A DNA stretch of 6,104 nt from Rhodospirillaceae bacterium. Lineage in GTDB: Bacteria; Pseudomonadota; Alphaproteobacteria; SP197. The first letter of the stretch is position 1; every line of letters starts with the position of its first letter. Shown piece by piece: positions 1-5,947 of the stretch. Made by a program: the position numbers and the translations under genes. The stretch spans positions 1 through 6,104 of the forward strand of contig JABIUG010000489.1 in assembly GCA_018700655.1 (NCBI GenBank). Reading direction: 5' to 3'. The notes under the pieces were generated by a model, which was given only the letters and a program-made list of their open reading frames with translations, was not told where the DNA came from and did no database searches.

Positions 1-1212
1 CAAAGGATCCCGTGTTGGGCGCATCATGGGGTGTGTCAGGTCGACCAGTACCAGGTCGGCCTTGGCACCCACGGCGAGACGTCCGATGTCGTCGCGACCC
101 AGGGCGCGTGCTCCGCCCGTGGTCGCGGCATCGAACACGTCGGCAGTCATCACGGCATCCAGATTGGCGCCAGCCACTTTGCCCAGGACACAGGCCCAGC
201 GCATCTCATCGAGCATGTTGTGGGGCGTCGTGTCGGTGCCGATGCCGAGATTGATCCCGGCGTCGCGGTATCCCCCGAAACTCTCCAGAATGGCGCCGTA
301 ACGCGCGAACGGTGTCGGGCAATGCGCCACACTCACACGGGCCTCGGCGAGCAACGCGATATCGTCGCGCGTCGACCAGGTGATCCAGCTATGGGTATCG
401 GCATAGATCGCATGGGCGACGATCGTTCTGGGCGTGAGCAGCCCGCGATCGGCCAGGAACCGGATCGGCGTGACACCGTGACGACGGCGCATCTCCTGAA
501 CCTCGTGCACGCTTTCGGAAGCATGGATATGGAAACGCCAGCCCTCGCGCTGGCACAGCCCCATGACATCGCCCAGAAGCCGCTCGCTGCAAAGATCCGT
601 GGTCGAAGGCGCCGGCATCCCTGCCAGTCGACCGCTGGGATCGTTCTGTGCGGCCTCAATCACGGCAACGGCCTCTTGCGTGGCGGCGCGACCATCATCA
701 TCGAACCAGTCATAGATCACATTGCGGCCGTCATCGGTGTGCCAGGCACCAGAGCCGAACATCGGTGCGGCATAGGCCCGCAGACCGCTTCGCGACAATC
801 GATCGATCCAGCCGTCGAACGGTGAACACAAATCGACCAGCGTCGTCACGCCAGATTGCAGGACTTCGGCAAGCGCCACTTCGGTCGAGGCCGGAATAGC
901 CTCATCGTCGGTGTCAAACACCAGCTTGTTGTCATAAAGCCCGCTCCACCAGAGCTCGCGATTGCCGACCTCTTCGCACAAACCCTTATAGAGCGGCTGG
1001 GATGAACTATGGCAATGCAGGTCGATCAGTCCGGGCATGACAAACAGCCCAGAACCATCGATCTCCTCAGCAGCAGCACCCTCGAAGCGCCCGCCGACCT
1101 GGATGATCGTGTTGCCCTCAAACGCCAGATCGCAGTCCCTGAGGTAGACATGCCCAGCCCGGGCTTCATCCCATGCTGCAATCCAGGCCGCATTGCGTAT
1201 GACGGTAATCAT
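1..1212 (-). CDS. Amidohydrolase / deaminase of the AtzA-TrzN-SsnA type, C-terminus cut by the window edge
   Basis: Metal-dependent hydrolase of the amidohydrolase superfamily (cytosolic TIM barrel), of the subgroup acting on amino- or halo-substituted N-heterocycles and related amidines. Read on the minus strand, 404 codons are open from ATG 1212 to base 1 with no stop. Visible motifs: a small N-terminal beta-sandwich part (1-58); MPGLIDLHCH with the metal pair H66 and H68; FHIHASE with H230 and catalytic-type E233; VAHAIY with H267; VAHCP with H297; GIGTDTTPHNM with the barrel-end D327. The late GRLAVGAKADLVLVD segment (378-391) is the usual return to the C-terminal sandwich. Family members run about 440-480 residues, so roughly the last 40-75 are missing. 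All expected active-site residues are present, so the enzyme looks functional. AAGGGAGA lies 6 bases before the ATG. It is probably co-transcribed with the transporter ending 13 bases upstream. Superfamily assignment is secure; the substrate (8-oxoguanine, cytosine-like, triazine-like or other) is not determinable. Confidence 0.9.
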   Translation of the reverse strand, partial: MITVIRNAAWIAAWDEARAGHVYLRDCDLAFEGNTIIQVGGRFEGAAAEEIDGSGLFVMPGLIDLHCHSSSQPLYKGLCEEVGNRELWWSGLYDNKLVFDTDDEAIPASTEVALAEVLQSGVTTLVDLCSPFDGWIDRLSRSGLRAYAAPMFGSGAWHTDDGRNVIYDWFDDDGRAATQEAVAVIEAAQNDPSGRLAGMPAPSTTDLCSERLLGDVMGLCQREGWRFHIHASESVHEVQEMRRRHGVTPIRFLADRGLLTPRTIVAHAIYADTHSWITWSTRDDIALLAEARVSVAHCPTPFARYGAILESFGGYRDAGINLGIGTDTTPHNMLDEMRWACVLGKVAGANLDAVMTADVFDAATTGGARALGRDDIGRLAVGAKADLVLVDLTHPMMRPTRDPL

Positions 1213-1218
1213 GGCAGT

Positions 1219-1226
1219 TCTCCCTT
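1219..1226 (-). promoter_or_regulatory. Ribosome binding site of the amidohydrolase gene
   Basis: Read on the minus strand the site is AAGGGAGA, ending 6 bases before ATG 1212. Its first base is the last base of the transporter's TGA stop (1228-1226). Terminating ribosomes therefore reach the next start site directly, which suggests coupled translation. The site also supports 1212 as the amidohydrolase start. Confidence 0.6.
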
Positions 1227-2131
1227 CAGGATTGTTGTCTGCGCGGCATGGTGAGTGACAGCCCTATGACCAGCACAGCCACGGCCAACCAGGTCAGGGC
1301 GTCGAAACGCTCGGCAAAGATAATGACGCCCCAGGCAATGCCGGCGAAAAGCGACAGGTACATGCCAAACGACACCAGGACACCGCCGGTATCGCGAATG
1401 ATGACAAAATAGAGCACGACTTCAACCAGCAGGCAGGCCGCCACGATGACGATCGCGATCTGGCCCATATTCCAGCCGCGGTCATAAACCATCGGGTCTT
1501 CGGTGAGGAAATGAATGGGAATGACGGCAAGCAGAGCGACGAGCGACTGGCCCGCACCAATCTGGAGCGGCGTTAACCCCTGGGGCCAGTAGACCGAGAC
1601 ATAAACCGATTCCACGCCATAGGTCAGCGGCACGACAAACACGAGCAGAAGCCAGCCCAGAATTCCGGCTTCCGGCAGATGCGCCTGAGGCACCAGAACC
1701 AGCAGCGCCGAGGCCAATCCGATCATGACCGCAAGGATGCGCCGCCAGGAGACGGTCTCAGTGCGGAACAACACGGCTGTGGCGACCGTCACGATTGGCG
1801 TGAATGATGCAATCAGGGTCATCAACCCGGCATCAACGTGAGGCGCGGCCCACAACACGGCGATCAACGGCAAAACGTAGCCCAGCCCTGCGATCATCAG
1901 CAGGAACAAAAGCACCTCGCAGTTCACGCGAAACCAGGCTCTGCGCCAGATCAGAACAGTCCAGTAAGCTGTCGCGACCATGGCCAAAGCGGCCATCAGC
2001 GTACCGATCGGCGGATATCCGGCCTCTGCAGTGAGCTTGAGCATGGAGAACTCAAGGCCCCACGCAGCACCCATCAGGACGAGCAACCCCCAGGTCGACC
2101 AGGTCGCGCGTGCAGCCGCGTCGGTTGTCAT
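1226..2131 (-). CDS. EamA/DMT-superfamily membrane transporter, 301 aa
   Basis: Inner-membrane carrier of the drug/metabolite transporter (EamA) family, which exports or imports small metabolites such as amino acids, amines and nucleobases. From the start at 2131 about ten hydrophobic segments can be seen: roughly residues 12-30, 41-62, 72-91, 99-123, 129-147, 155-178, 190-209, 222-245, 250-271 and 277-295. They form two tandem EamA repeats (about 13-146 and 156-294). The second repeat ends with the typical GIAWGVIIFAERFD stretch followed by a last helix. The tail MPRRQQS is positively charged, fitting a cytoplasmic C-terminus. The frame is open up to a GTG at 2224, but the first 31 codons are polar and unlike the family. 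ATG 2131 has GGAGG 4 bases upstream, whereas the in-frame ATG at 2161 has no recognisable site. Being first in a two-gene unit with the amidohydrolase, it probably moves that enzyme's substrate or product. Family is secure; substrate and direction are unknown. Confidence 0.88.
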   Translation of the reverse strand: MTTDAAARATWSTWGLLVLMGAAWGLEFSMLKLTAEAGYPPIGTLMAALAMVATAYWTVLIWRRAWFRVNCEVLLFLLMIAGLGYVLPLIAVLWAAPHVDAGLMTLIASFTPIVTVATAVLFRTETVSWRRILAVMIGLASALLVLVPQAHLPEAGILGWLLLVFVVPLTYGVESVYVSVYWPQGLTPLQIGAGQSLVALLAVIPIHFLTEDPMVYDRGWNMGQIAIVIVAACLLVEVVLYFVIIRDTGGVLVSFGMYLSLFAGIAWGVIIFAERFDALTWLAVAVLVIGLSLTMPRRQQS

Positions 2132-2135
2132 AACG

Positions 2136-2140
2136 CCTCC
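2136..2140 (-). promoter_or_regulatory. Ribosome binding site that decides the transporter start
   Basis: On the minus strand GGAGG stands 4 bases before ATG 2131. The two other in-frame candidates (ATG 2161 and GTG 2224) have no purine-rich site at a useful distance. This is the main reason for choosing the 301-residue form. Confidence 0.6.
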
Positions 2141-2169
2141 AGAAAGGATCTGATCAGCCATGGTGGCAG

Positions 2170-2198
2170 ATAAGAACCAGCAGAGCGAGGCGTTGCAA
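2170..2198 (-). promoter_or_regulatory. Possible sigma70-type promoter for the transporter/amidohydrolase unit
   Basis: On the minus strand TTGCAA (2198-2193, 4 of 6 to TTGACA) is followed after exactly 17 bases by TCTTAT (2175-2170, 4 of 6 to TATAAT). Transcription would start near 2163, leaving a leader of about 30 bases that includes the GGAGG site. Matches of this quality occur by chance, so the call rests mainly on spacing and position. Confidence 0.35.
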
Positions 2199-2221
2199 CC
2201 CGGCCCGCGTCGCGCTATCGA
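2193..2221 (+). promoter_or_regulatory. Possible sigma70-type promoter for the aminotransferase gene
   Basis: The same self-complementary TTGCAA (2193-2198) read on the plus strand has TATCGA (2216-2221, 3 of 6 to TATAAT) after a 17-base spacer. Transcription would begin near 2228, inside the inverted repeat at 2217-2232. The -10 match is weak. Sharing the -35 box with the opposite promoter would make firing of the two directions mutually exclusive. Confidence 0.28.
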
Positions 2222-2232
2222 CACGAGTCGAT
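2217..2232. promoter_or_regulatory. Perfect inverted repeat, candidate operator in the divergent spacer
   Basis: ATCGAC, a 4-base spacer ACGA, then GTCGAT: two perfect 6-base arms. It lies in the 122-base spacer between the divergent transporter and aminotransferase genes, 21 bases before ATG 2254, overlapping the proposed plus-strand -10 box and start point. A dimeric repressor bound here would block the aminotransferase promoter and could influence the opposite one. No regulator gene is visible in the window, so the binding protein is unknown. It could alternatively be a small hairpin in the leader. Confidence 0.4.
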
Positions 2233-2242
2233 TTCCTTAACC

Positions 2243-2246
2243 GAGG
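2243..2246 (+). promoter_or_regulatory. Ribosome binding site of the aminotransferase gene
   Basis: GAGG, 7 bases before ATG 2254. It supports that start, which also gives the N-terminus expected for class III aminotransferases. Confidence 0.5.
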
Positions 2247-2253
2247 TCCGTTC

Positions 2254-3573
2254 ATGGTCAACGATCCGCTTGCCGCCCTTCCCAAGGTCGCCTGGGGCAA
2301 GGGCATTCACATCTATGACCAGGACGGCAAGCGCTATATCGACGCTTCCGGCGGGCCTGCGACCTTCTGCCTGGGACACGGCAACGAAGAGGTCAACCAG
2401 GCGATCAAGGAACAGCTTGACCGAATTGCGTTCGGCTATCGCTACCATTTCCGCAGCGATGCGGCCGAAGAGTTGGCCGAAGTCATCAGCGAAAGGGCCG
2501 GCGGCGATCTAAACCACGTCATCTTCACGACCGGTGGTTCGGAATCGGTAGAAGGCTGCCTCAAGCTGGCGCTGCAGTATCACGCTGCGCGCGGCGAAAT
2601 GTCGCGCCGACGGTTCATCAGCCGCCAGCGTTCATGGCACGGCAACACCCTGGGCGCGCTTTCGATCTCCGGCTTCGAGCAACGCCAGGCTCCTTATGTC
2701 GGCTCCCTGCTCGATGTCAGTCATCTGTCGCCGGTCAACACCTATCGCCCGCCCGAAGGTGTCGCTCCCGAGAATGTCGGCGAATACTGCGCCAACGAGC
2801 TAGAAGAAGAGATTCAGCGTGTCGGCGCCGAGAATGTTGCGGCCTTCATCTTCGAACCCCTTGTCGGCGCGGCCGGCGGCGCGGTTCCTGCACCAGACGG
2901 CTATGCCCAGCGCATTCGCGAGATCTGCGACCGCCACGGTGTCCTGATGATCGCCGACGAGGTGATGTGCGGTGTGGGACGCTGCGGTACCTGGCGCGCG
3001 CTCGAACATGACGGCGTCTTTCCCGACCTGATGCCGATCGCCAAGGGCCTGGGTGGCGGATACCAGCCGCTGGGCGCCTGCGTCTATTCCGAGAAAGTCG
3101 CCGAACCGATCTATGCGGTCCACGGCATGCCGATCACCGGCCATACCTTCACCGCGCATACCGCCGCTTGTGCCGCCGGGCTTGCCGTCCAGCGCATCAT
3201 GGATCGCGAGAACCTGGTCCAGAAGGTCGCCGATGACGGCATCTATCTGCGTCAACGCCTTGAAGAGACCTTGGGCCAGCATACCCATATCGGCGACATT
3301 CGCGGCCGCGGTTTCTTCCAGGGCATCGAACTGGTTGAAGACCGCGAAACCAAGGAACCGTTTGATCCCGAAGCACGGATGTTTTACCGCGTTCTCAAGA
3401 CCGGTTTCGAAAAAGGACTGATTGTTTATCCCACCGGTGGCAATGTCGACGGCGTCAAAGGCGACCAGATCATTGTGGCCCCTCCCTACAACGCAACCCG
3501 CGACGAACTTGACGAGATTGTGGACCTGCTTGGCCCCACGATCGATCAAGCGATCGCTTCCTGGACAGCATGA
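2254..3573 (+). CDS. Class III (omega-type) PLP-dependent aminotransferase, 439 aa
   Basis: Cytosolic fold-type I enzyme that moves an amino group between an amine or omega-amino acid and a keto acid, using pyridoxal phosphate. The sequence is full length for the family (about 420-460). Landmarks: GIHIYDQDGKRYIDASGG near 17-34; the phosphate-binding TGGSESVEGCLKLA (93-106); SWHG (127-130), whose H129 is at the usual cofactor-stacking position; FEPLVGAAGGAVPAPDGY (200-217); LMIADEVMCGVGRCG with D235 to the pyridine nitrogen; IAKGLGGGYQPLGA with the Schiff-base lysine K264; GHTFTAHTAAC (296-306) with T298 for the partner-subunit phosphate; and the ending APPYNATRDELDEIV (409-423). Catalytic residues are complete. 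It is divergent from the transporter/amidohydrolase pair across a 122-base spacer, suggesting one pathway. Its TGA overlaps the ATG of the downstream glycosyltransferase frame (ATGA, 3570-3573). Class is secure. The exact substrate (diamine, beta-alanine, taurine-like, diaminobutyrate or other) cannot be read from these motifs. Confidence 0.93.
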   Translation: MVNDPLAALPKVAWGKGIHIYDQDGKRYIDASGGPATFCLGHGNEEVNQAIKEQLDRIAFGYRYHFRSDAAEELAEVISERAGGDLNHVIFTTGGSESVEGCLKLALQYHAARGEMSRRRFISRQRSWHGNTLGALSISGFEQRQAPYVGSLLDVSHLSPVNTYRPPEGVAPENVGEYCANELEEEIQRVGAENVAAFIFEPLVGAAGGAVPAPDGYAQRIREICDRHGVLMIADEVMCGVGRCGTWRALEHDGVFPDLMPIAKGLGGGYQPLGACVYSEKVAEPIYAVHGMPITGHTFTAHTAACAAGLAVQRIMDRENLVQKVADDGIYLRQRLEETLGQHTHIGDIRGRGFFQGIELVEDRETKEPFDPEARMFYRVLKTGFEKGLIVYPTGGNVDGVKGDQIIVAPPYNATRDELDEIVDLLGPTIDQAIASWTA

Positions 3574-3722
3574 CCCGTCAACCCCTCAAAAAGACCCGCT
3601 AGACCAAGGGCCCCGCCAAAACCGCGCCGACCAAGAAGAAGGCCGTTTCAACCAGGCCCGAGCTTGCCAATGCGGCCATTCACTTCGCGTTCGACGCTTA
3701 CGATACGTCACGCCCGAAGTTG
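3570..3722 (+). pseudogene. 5' part of the GT4-like glycosyltransferase gene, interrupted by an in-frame TAG
   Basis: ATG 3570-3572 overlaps the aminotransferase stop (ATGA) and is exactly in frame with the glycosyltransferase reading frame that follows. The frame reads ten codons (MTRQPLKKTR), meets TAG at 3600-3602, then continues with a Lys/Pro/Ala-rich linker (codons 12-31) and IHFAFDAYDTSRPKLMGRH (codons 37-55). The latter looks like the first beta-strand and nucleotide-facing loop of a GT-B N-terminal domain. No ATG, GTG or TTG occurs in this frame between the TAG and TTG 3720. A single C-to-T change (CAG to TAG) would explain the stop. I infer a recent nonsense mutation or a sequencing error; readthrough is possible but unsupported. 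No strong ribosome site precedes ATG 3570, which fits translational coupling. Confidence 0.62.
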
Positions 3723-4865
3723 ATGGGCCGGCACACGGCCGGTGAAGGTTTCATCACCGGATTTGCACGCCATGCGGTGGCTGACCAGTTCCATTGTTTC
3801 GCCAGGAACCACAAGGACTTCACCGCATTCAAGAATTTGGTGGACGGGCTGGGGAGCAATCGCCCCTGCATCTGGTATCCCTATTATGAGCCTGAGAAGT
3901 TGAAGGAGGTCGGCTGCCTCTACACGCCCGATCCCAACATCACGAAATACGCCTGGCAGCGACGCCATCACGATCAGCGCAGCCACAGCCTGGTCGGTGT
4001 CTTCCACACCACGGCAAGCCACGGCGTGATGGGCGAGATCGCGAACTATCTGACAGCGCCGATCCAGCCCTGGGATGCCTCGATCTGCCCGACCAAGGCA
4101 GTCCGCGCCAAGGTCGAGAAGGTGATCGAATGGCAGTGCGAATATCTCAAGGACCGTTGCGGCGCCAAGGCCAAGCTGGTTCATCAGCTTCCGATCATTC
4201 CGCTGGGCGTCGATTGCGAACGGTTCGATCCCAGCACCAAAGAGGCGGCGGACGCCAAGGTTGCCTTCCGCAAGCGCTTCGGCGCCGGTGAAGACGACAT
4301 CATCTGCCTTTTCATGGGGCGTCTGGCGTTCCACGCAAAAGCCAACCCGATGCCGATGTATGCGGGATTGGAAGAAGCCACCAAGCGAACCGGCAAGAAG
4401 GTGATCCTGGTGCTCGCGGGCTGGTTCGGTTCCGATGCGGTGCGTGACCAGTTTGCGGCCGCAGCAAAGATCCTGGCGCCGACCCTGAAAGTCGTCTCGG
4501 TCGACGGTCGCAAGAAGGCGCGTATCGTCGGGCCCAAACGCGACGACATCCCGCCGTTCCGCGCGCGCCCCGATCCGTTCAGTCTGTTCGAGCACTATCC
4601 CACTGCAGTGATGGATAACGACCGGGTCTTCAGCATCGGCGACAAGGAACTCGAAGAGCCCATCCGTCTTGCCCATGTCGCCCGCCTGGCTCTGATGCTT
4701 AATGCGCCGGAGTATCAGGTCGCGCTCGTGCTCGATCACATTCGCGAGAATGGGCCGACGGCAACCGGTGATCTGCTTGACCTGGTCGGACGCAACGATC
4801 GTATCGGATTGCGGCGCACCATGGTCTGGCTCGCAAAGGTCGGCGTCCTGCGTATCCACTGGTAG
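3723..4865 (+). CDS. GT4-like glycosyltransferase, remaining open frame (probably non-functional)
   Basis: The remaining open frame has 380 codons from ATG 3723, or one more from TTG 3720. Numbering from ATG 3570, visible GT-B signatures are FHTTASH (145-151), LTAPIQPWDASICPTKAV (161-178), PIIPLGVD (208-215) ahead of CERFDP, and LFMGRLAFHAKANP (247-260), with VLVLAGW-like strand text near 279-285. This matches cytoplasmic GT4 enzymes that transfer a sugar from a nucleotide donor to an unknown acceptor. After VDGRKKA (311-317) the expected C-terminal Rossmann core (the FGLTPIEAMA-type stretch with the E-x7-E donor motif) is missing. The frame runs on into RPDPFSLFEHYPT (333-345) and a helical, winged-helix-like tail ending in VGVLRIHW. 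Starting at 3720/3723 would also lose the first beta-strand, and no clear ribosome site precedes it. It is probably a remnant of a longer gene formerly coupled to the aminotransferase. N-terminal family call is good; the status of the tail is inference. Confidence 0.68.
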   Translation: MGRHTAGEGFITGFARHAVADQFHCFARNHKDFTAFKNLVDGLGSNRPCIWYPYYEPEKLKEVGCLYTPDPNITKYAWQRRHHDQRSHSLVGVFHTTASHGVMGEIANYLTAPIQPWDASICPTKAVRAKVEKVIEWQCEYLKDRCGAKAKLVHQLPIIPLGVDCERFDPSTKEAADAKVAFRKRFGAGEDDIICLFMGRLAFHAKANPMPMYAGLEEATKRTGKKVILVLAGWFGSDAVRDQFAAAAKILAPTLKVVSVDGRKKARIVGPKRDDIPPFRARPDPFSLFEHYPTAVMDNDRVFSIGDKELEEPIRLAHVARLALMLNAPEYQVALVLDHIRENGPTATGDLLDLVGRNDRIGLRRTMVWLAKVGVLRIHW

Positions 4866-4896
4866 GGTTCGCCGTCCCCGGGGGCCTCACAAAGCC

Positions 4897-4925
4897 TTGA
4901 CTGGACGTGTTGCGTCAGGTGCTCG
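4897..4925 (+). promoter_or_regulatory. Weak candidate promoter for the DUF3179 gene
   Basis: TTGACT (4897-4902) matches the -35 consensus at 5 of 6 positions. The hexamer 17 bases on, TGCTCG (4920-4925), is a poor -10. AAGCCT (4892-4897) and AGGCTT (4927-4932) form distant inverted arms around it. In favour: it lies in the only non-coding spacer ahead of this gene, which has a different context from the genes to the left. Confidence 0.22.
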
Positions 4926-4944
4926 CAGGCTTGGGCAACCAAGC

Positions 4945-4950
4945 TGAGGA
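4945..4950 (+). promoter_or_regulatory. Ribosome binding site that decides the DUF3179 start
   Basis: TGAGGA, 7 bases before ATG 4958. The frame is open back to GTG 4907, but that start would put 17 polar residues in front of the signal peptide and lacks a good site of its own. Confidence 0.6.
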
Positions 4951-4957
4951 CGCTGCC

Positions 4958-5947
4958 ATGCCCGCCCGCCTTGTATTTGTTCTGATCCCGGCACTGTTGC
5001 TGCTGGGTTATCTGGTTCTGCCAGCGACCGCCCAGTCGCAATGGTCGTCCGCGTGGCCCGATACGGATTTCGAGAACACTTCAATCGATCTCGCTGACGT
5101 TCTCTCGGGCGGACCACCCAAGGACGGTATCCCGTCGATCGATGACCCGGTCTTTGCCTCCGTCGCGGAGGTTTATGATCTGCCCGATATCGAGCCGGTC
5201 ATCAGTGTCGAGGTCGGCGGTGAAGCGCGAGCCTACCCGCTGCGCATCCTCATGTGGCACGAGATCGTCAACGACACGGTCAATGGTGTCCCGCTCACGA
5301 TCACCTTCTGTCCGCTGTGCAACACCAGCATTGTGTTCGAGCGCACGCTTGACGGTGTGGTCTATGATTTCGGGACAACCGGCAAGCTGCGCAATTCCGA
5401 TCTCGTGATTTACGACCGCCAGACCGAAAGCTGGTGGCAACAGTTTACCGGCACGGCGATTGTCGGGGTCATGAACGAAACGCAATTGACGCCGTATCCC
5501 TCTCGTCTTGAATCGTTCGCGCTGTTCAAGCAGCGCCACCCCAATGGCATGATTCAAATCCCCAACGACGGCTACAGCCGTGACTACGGCGCCAACCCCT
5601 ATGTCGGATATGACAGCCGTCAGTCGCCTTATGCGTTTTTCGATGATGAACTGCCCACGACCGTGCCGCCGCTGTCACGGGTGGTGCGGGTCAACGATCA
5701 GGTATGGTCGCTCATGATGGTCCGATCGCACGGCCGTATCGAAGAGGGCGACCTTGTCATTACCTGGGAGCCTGGGCAGGCATCCGCGCTGGATGCGCAC
5801 CAGATCGCATCAAGCGTCGATATCGGCAATGTCGTGGTTCAGCGTTGGACCGAAGAAGGCCTGGTCGACGCGGTCTACACGGTCGACTTTGCCTTTGCTT
5901 TCCACACCTTTTATCCCGACAGCGAGATCAGAACGGGCACGAACTAA
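4958..5947 (+). CDS. Secreted DUF3179-family protein, 329 aa
   Basis: Exported protein of the DUF3179 family, whose biochemical role is not known to me. The N-terminus is a textbook Sec signal peptide: a short basic n-region (MPAR), a hydrophobic core LVFVLIPALLLLGYLVL (5-21), then PATA with likely cleavage after A25, before QSQW. The mature protein shows the family landmarks in order: DGIPSIDDPVF (56-66), YPLRILMWHEIVND (93-106), VPLTITFCPLCNTSIVF (111-127) with C118 and C121 in a CPLC motif, a GTTGKLRNSDLVIYDR stretch (139-154), ESWWQQFTG (157-165), and the closing FAFAFHTFYPD (311-321). Length is near the family norm and nothing appears missing. The CxxC pair could bind metal or form a disulfide in the periplasm; this is inference. 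The gene is 92 bases after the glycosyltransferase frame and convergent with the FIST gene, with interlocking stop codons, so it may well be a single-gene unit. Confidence 0.9.
   Translation: MPARLVFVLIPALLLLGYLVLPATAQSQWSSAWPDTDFENTSIDLADVLSGGPPKDGIPSIDDPVFASVAEVYDLPDIEPVISVEVGGEARAYPLRILMWHEIVNDTVNGVPLTITFCPLCNTSIVFERTLDGVVYDFGTTGKLRNSDLVIYDRQTESWWQQFTGTAIVGVMNETQLTPYPSRLESFALFKQRHPNGMIQIPNDGYSRDYGANPYVGYDSRQSPYAFFDDELPTTVPPLSRVVRVNDQVWSLMMVRSHGRIEEGDLVITWEPGQASALDAHQIASSVDIGNVVVQRWTEEGLVDAVYTVDFAFAFHTFYPDSEIRTGTN

Noticed and set aside
31..825. A 264-codon open frame on the plus strand opposite the amidohydrolase.
   Set aside because: It is antisense to an enzyme with complete catalytic motifs. 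Its composition is typical of a shadow frame and it has no plausible ribosome site.
2132..2224. Longer N-terminus for the transporter starting at GTG 2224 or ATG 2161.
   Set aside because: The extra residues are polar and unlike the family, no ribosome site precedes either start, and the GTG version would run through the proposed promoters and inverted repeat.
2800..3549. A 249-codon open frame on the minus strand opposite the aminotransferase.
   Set aside because: Shadow of the aminotransferase, which carries the full set of class III motifs. No independent support.
3548..3559. Perfect 12-base palindrome AAGCGATCGCTT near the end of the aminotransferase gene.
   Set aside because: It encodes ordinary residues of the protein's C-terminus. 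A GCGATCGC core is expected by chance in GC-rich DNA, and no second copy marks it as functional.
3708..4859. A 383-codon open frame on the minus strand opposite the glycosyltransferase frame.
   Set aside because: It mirrors the plus-strand frame, is rich in Arg/Asp/Gly/His as antisense of GC-rich coding DNA is, has no recognisable motif, and the plus strand shows clear GT4 signatures.
4876..4883. CCCCGGGG after the glycosyltransferase stop as a terminator.
   Set aside because: The palindrome has no loop and no T-tract follows it.
4907..4957. GTG 4907 as the start of the DUF3179 gene.
   Set aside because: It would bury the signal peptide behind 17 polar residues. ATG 4958 has TGAGGA at good spacing.
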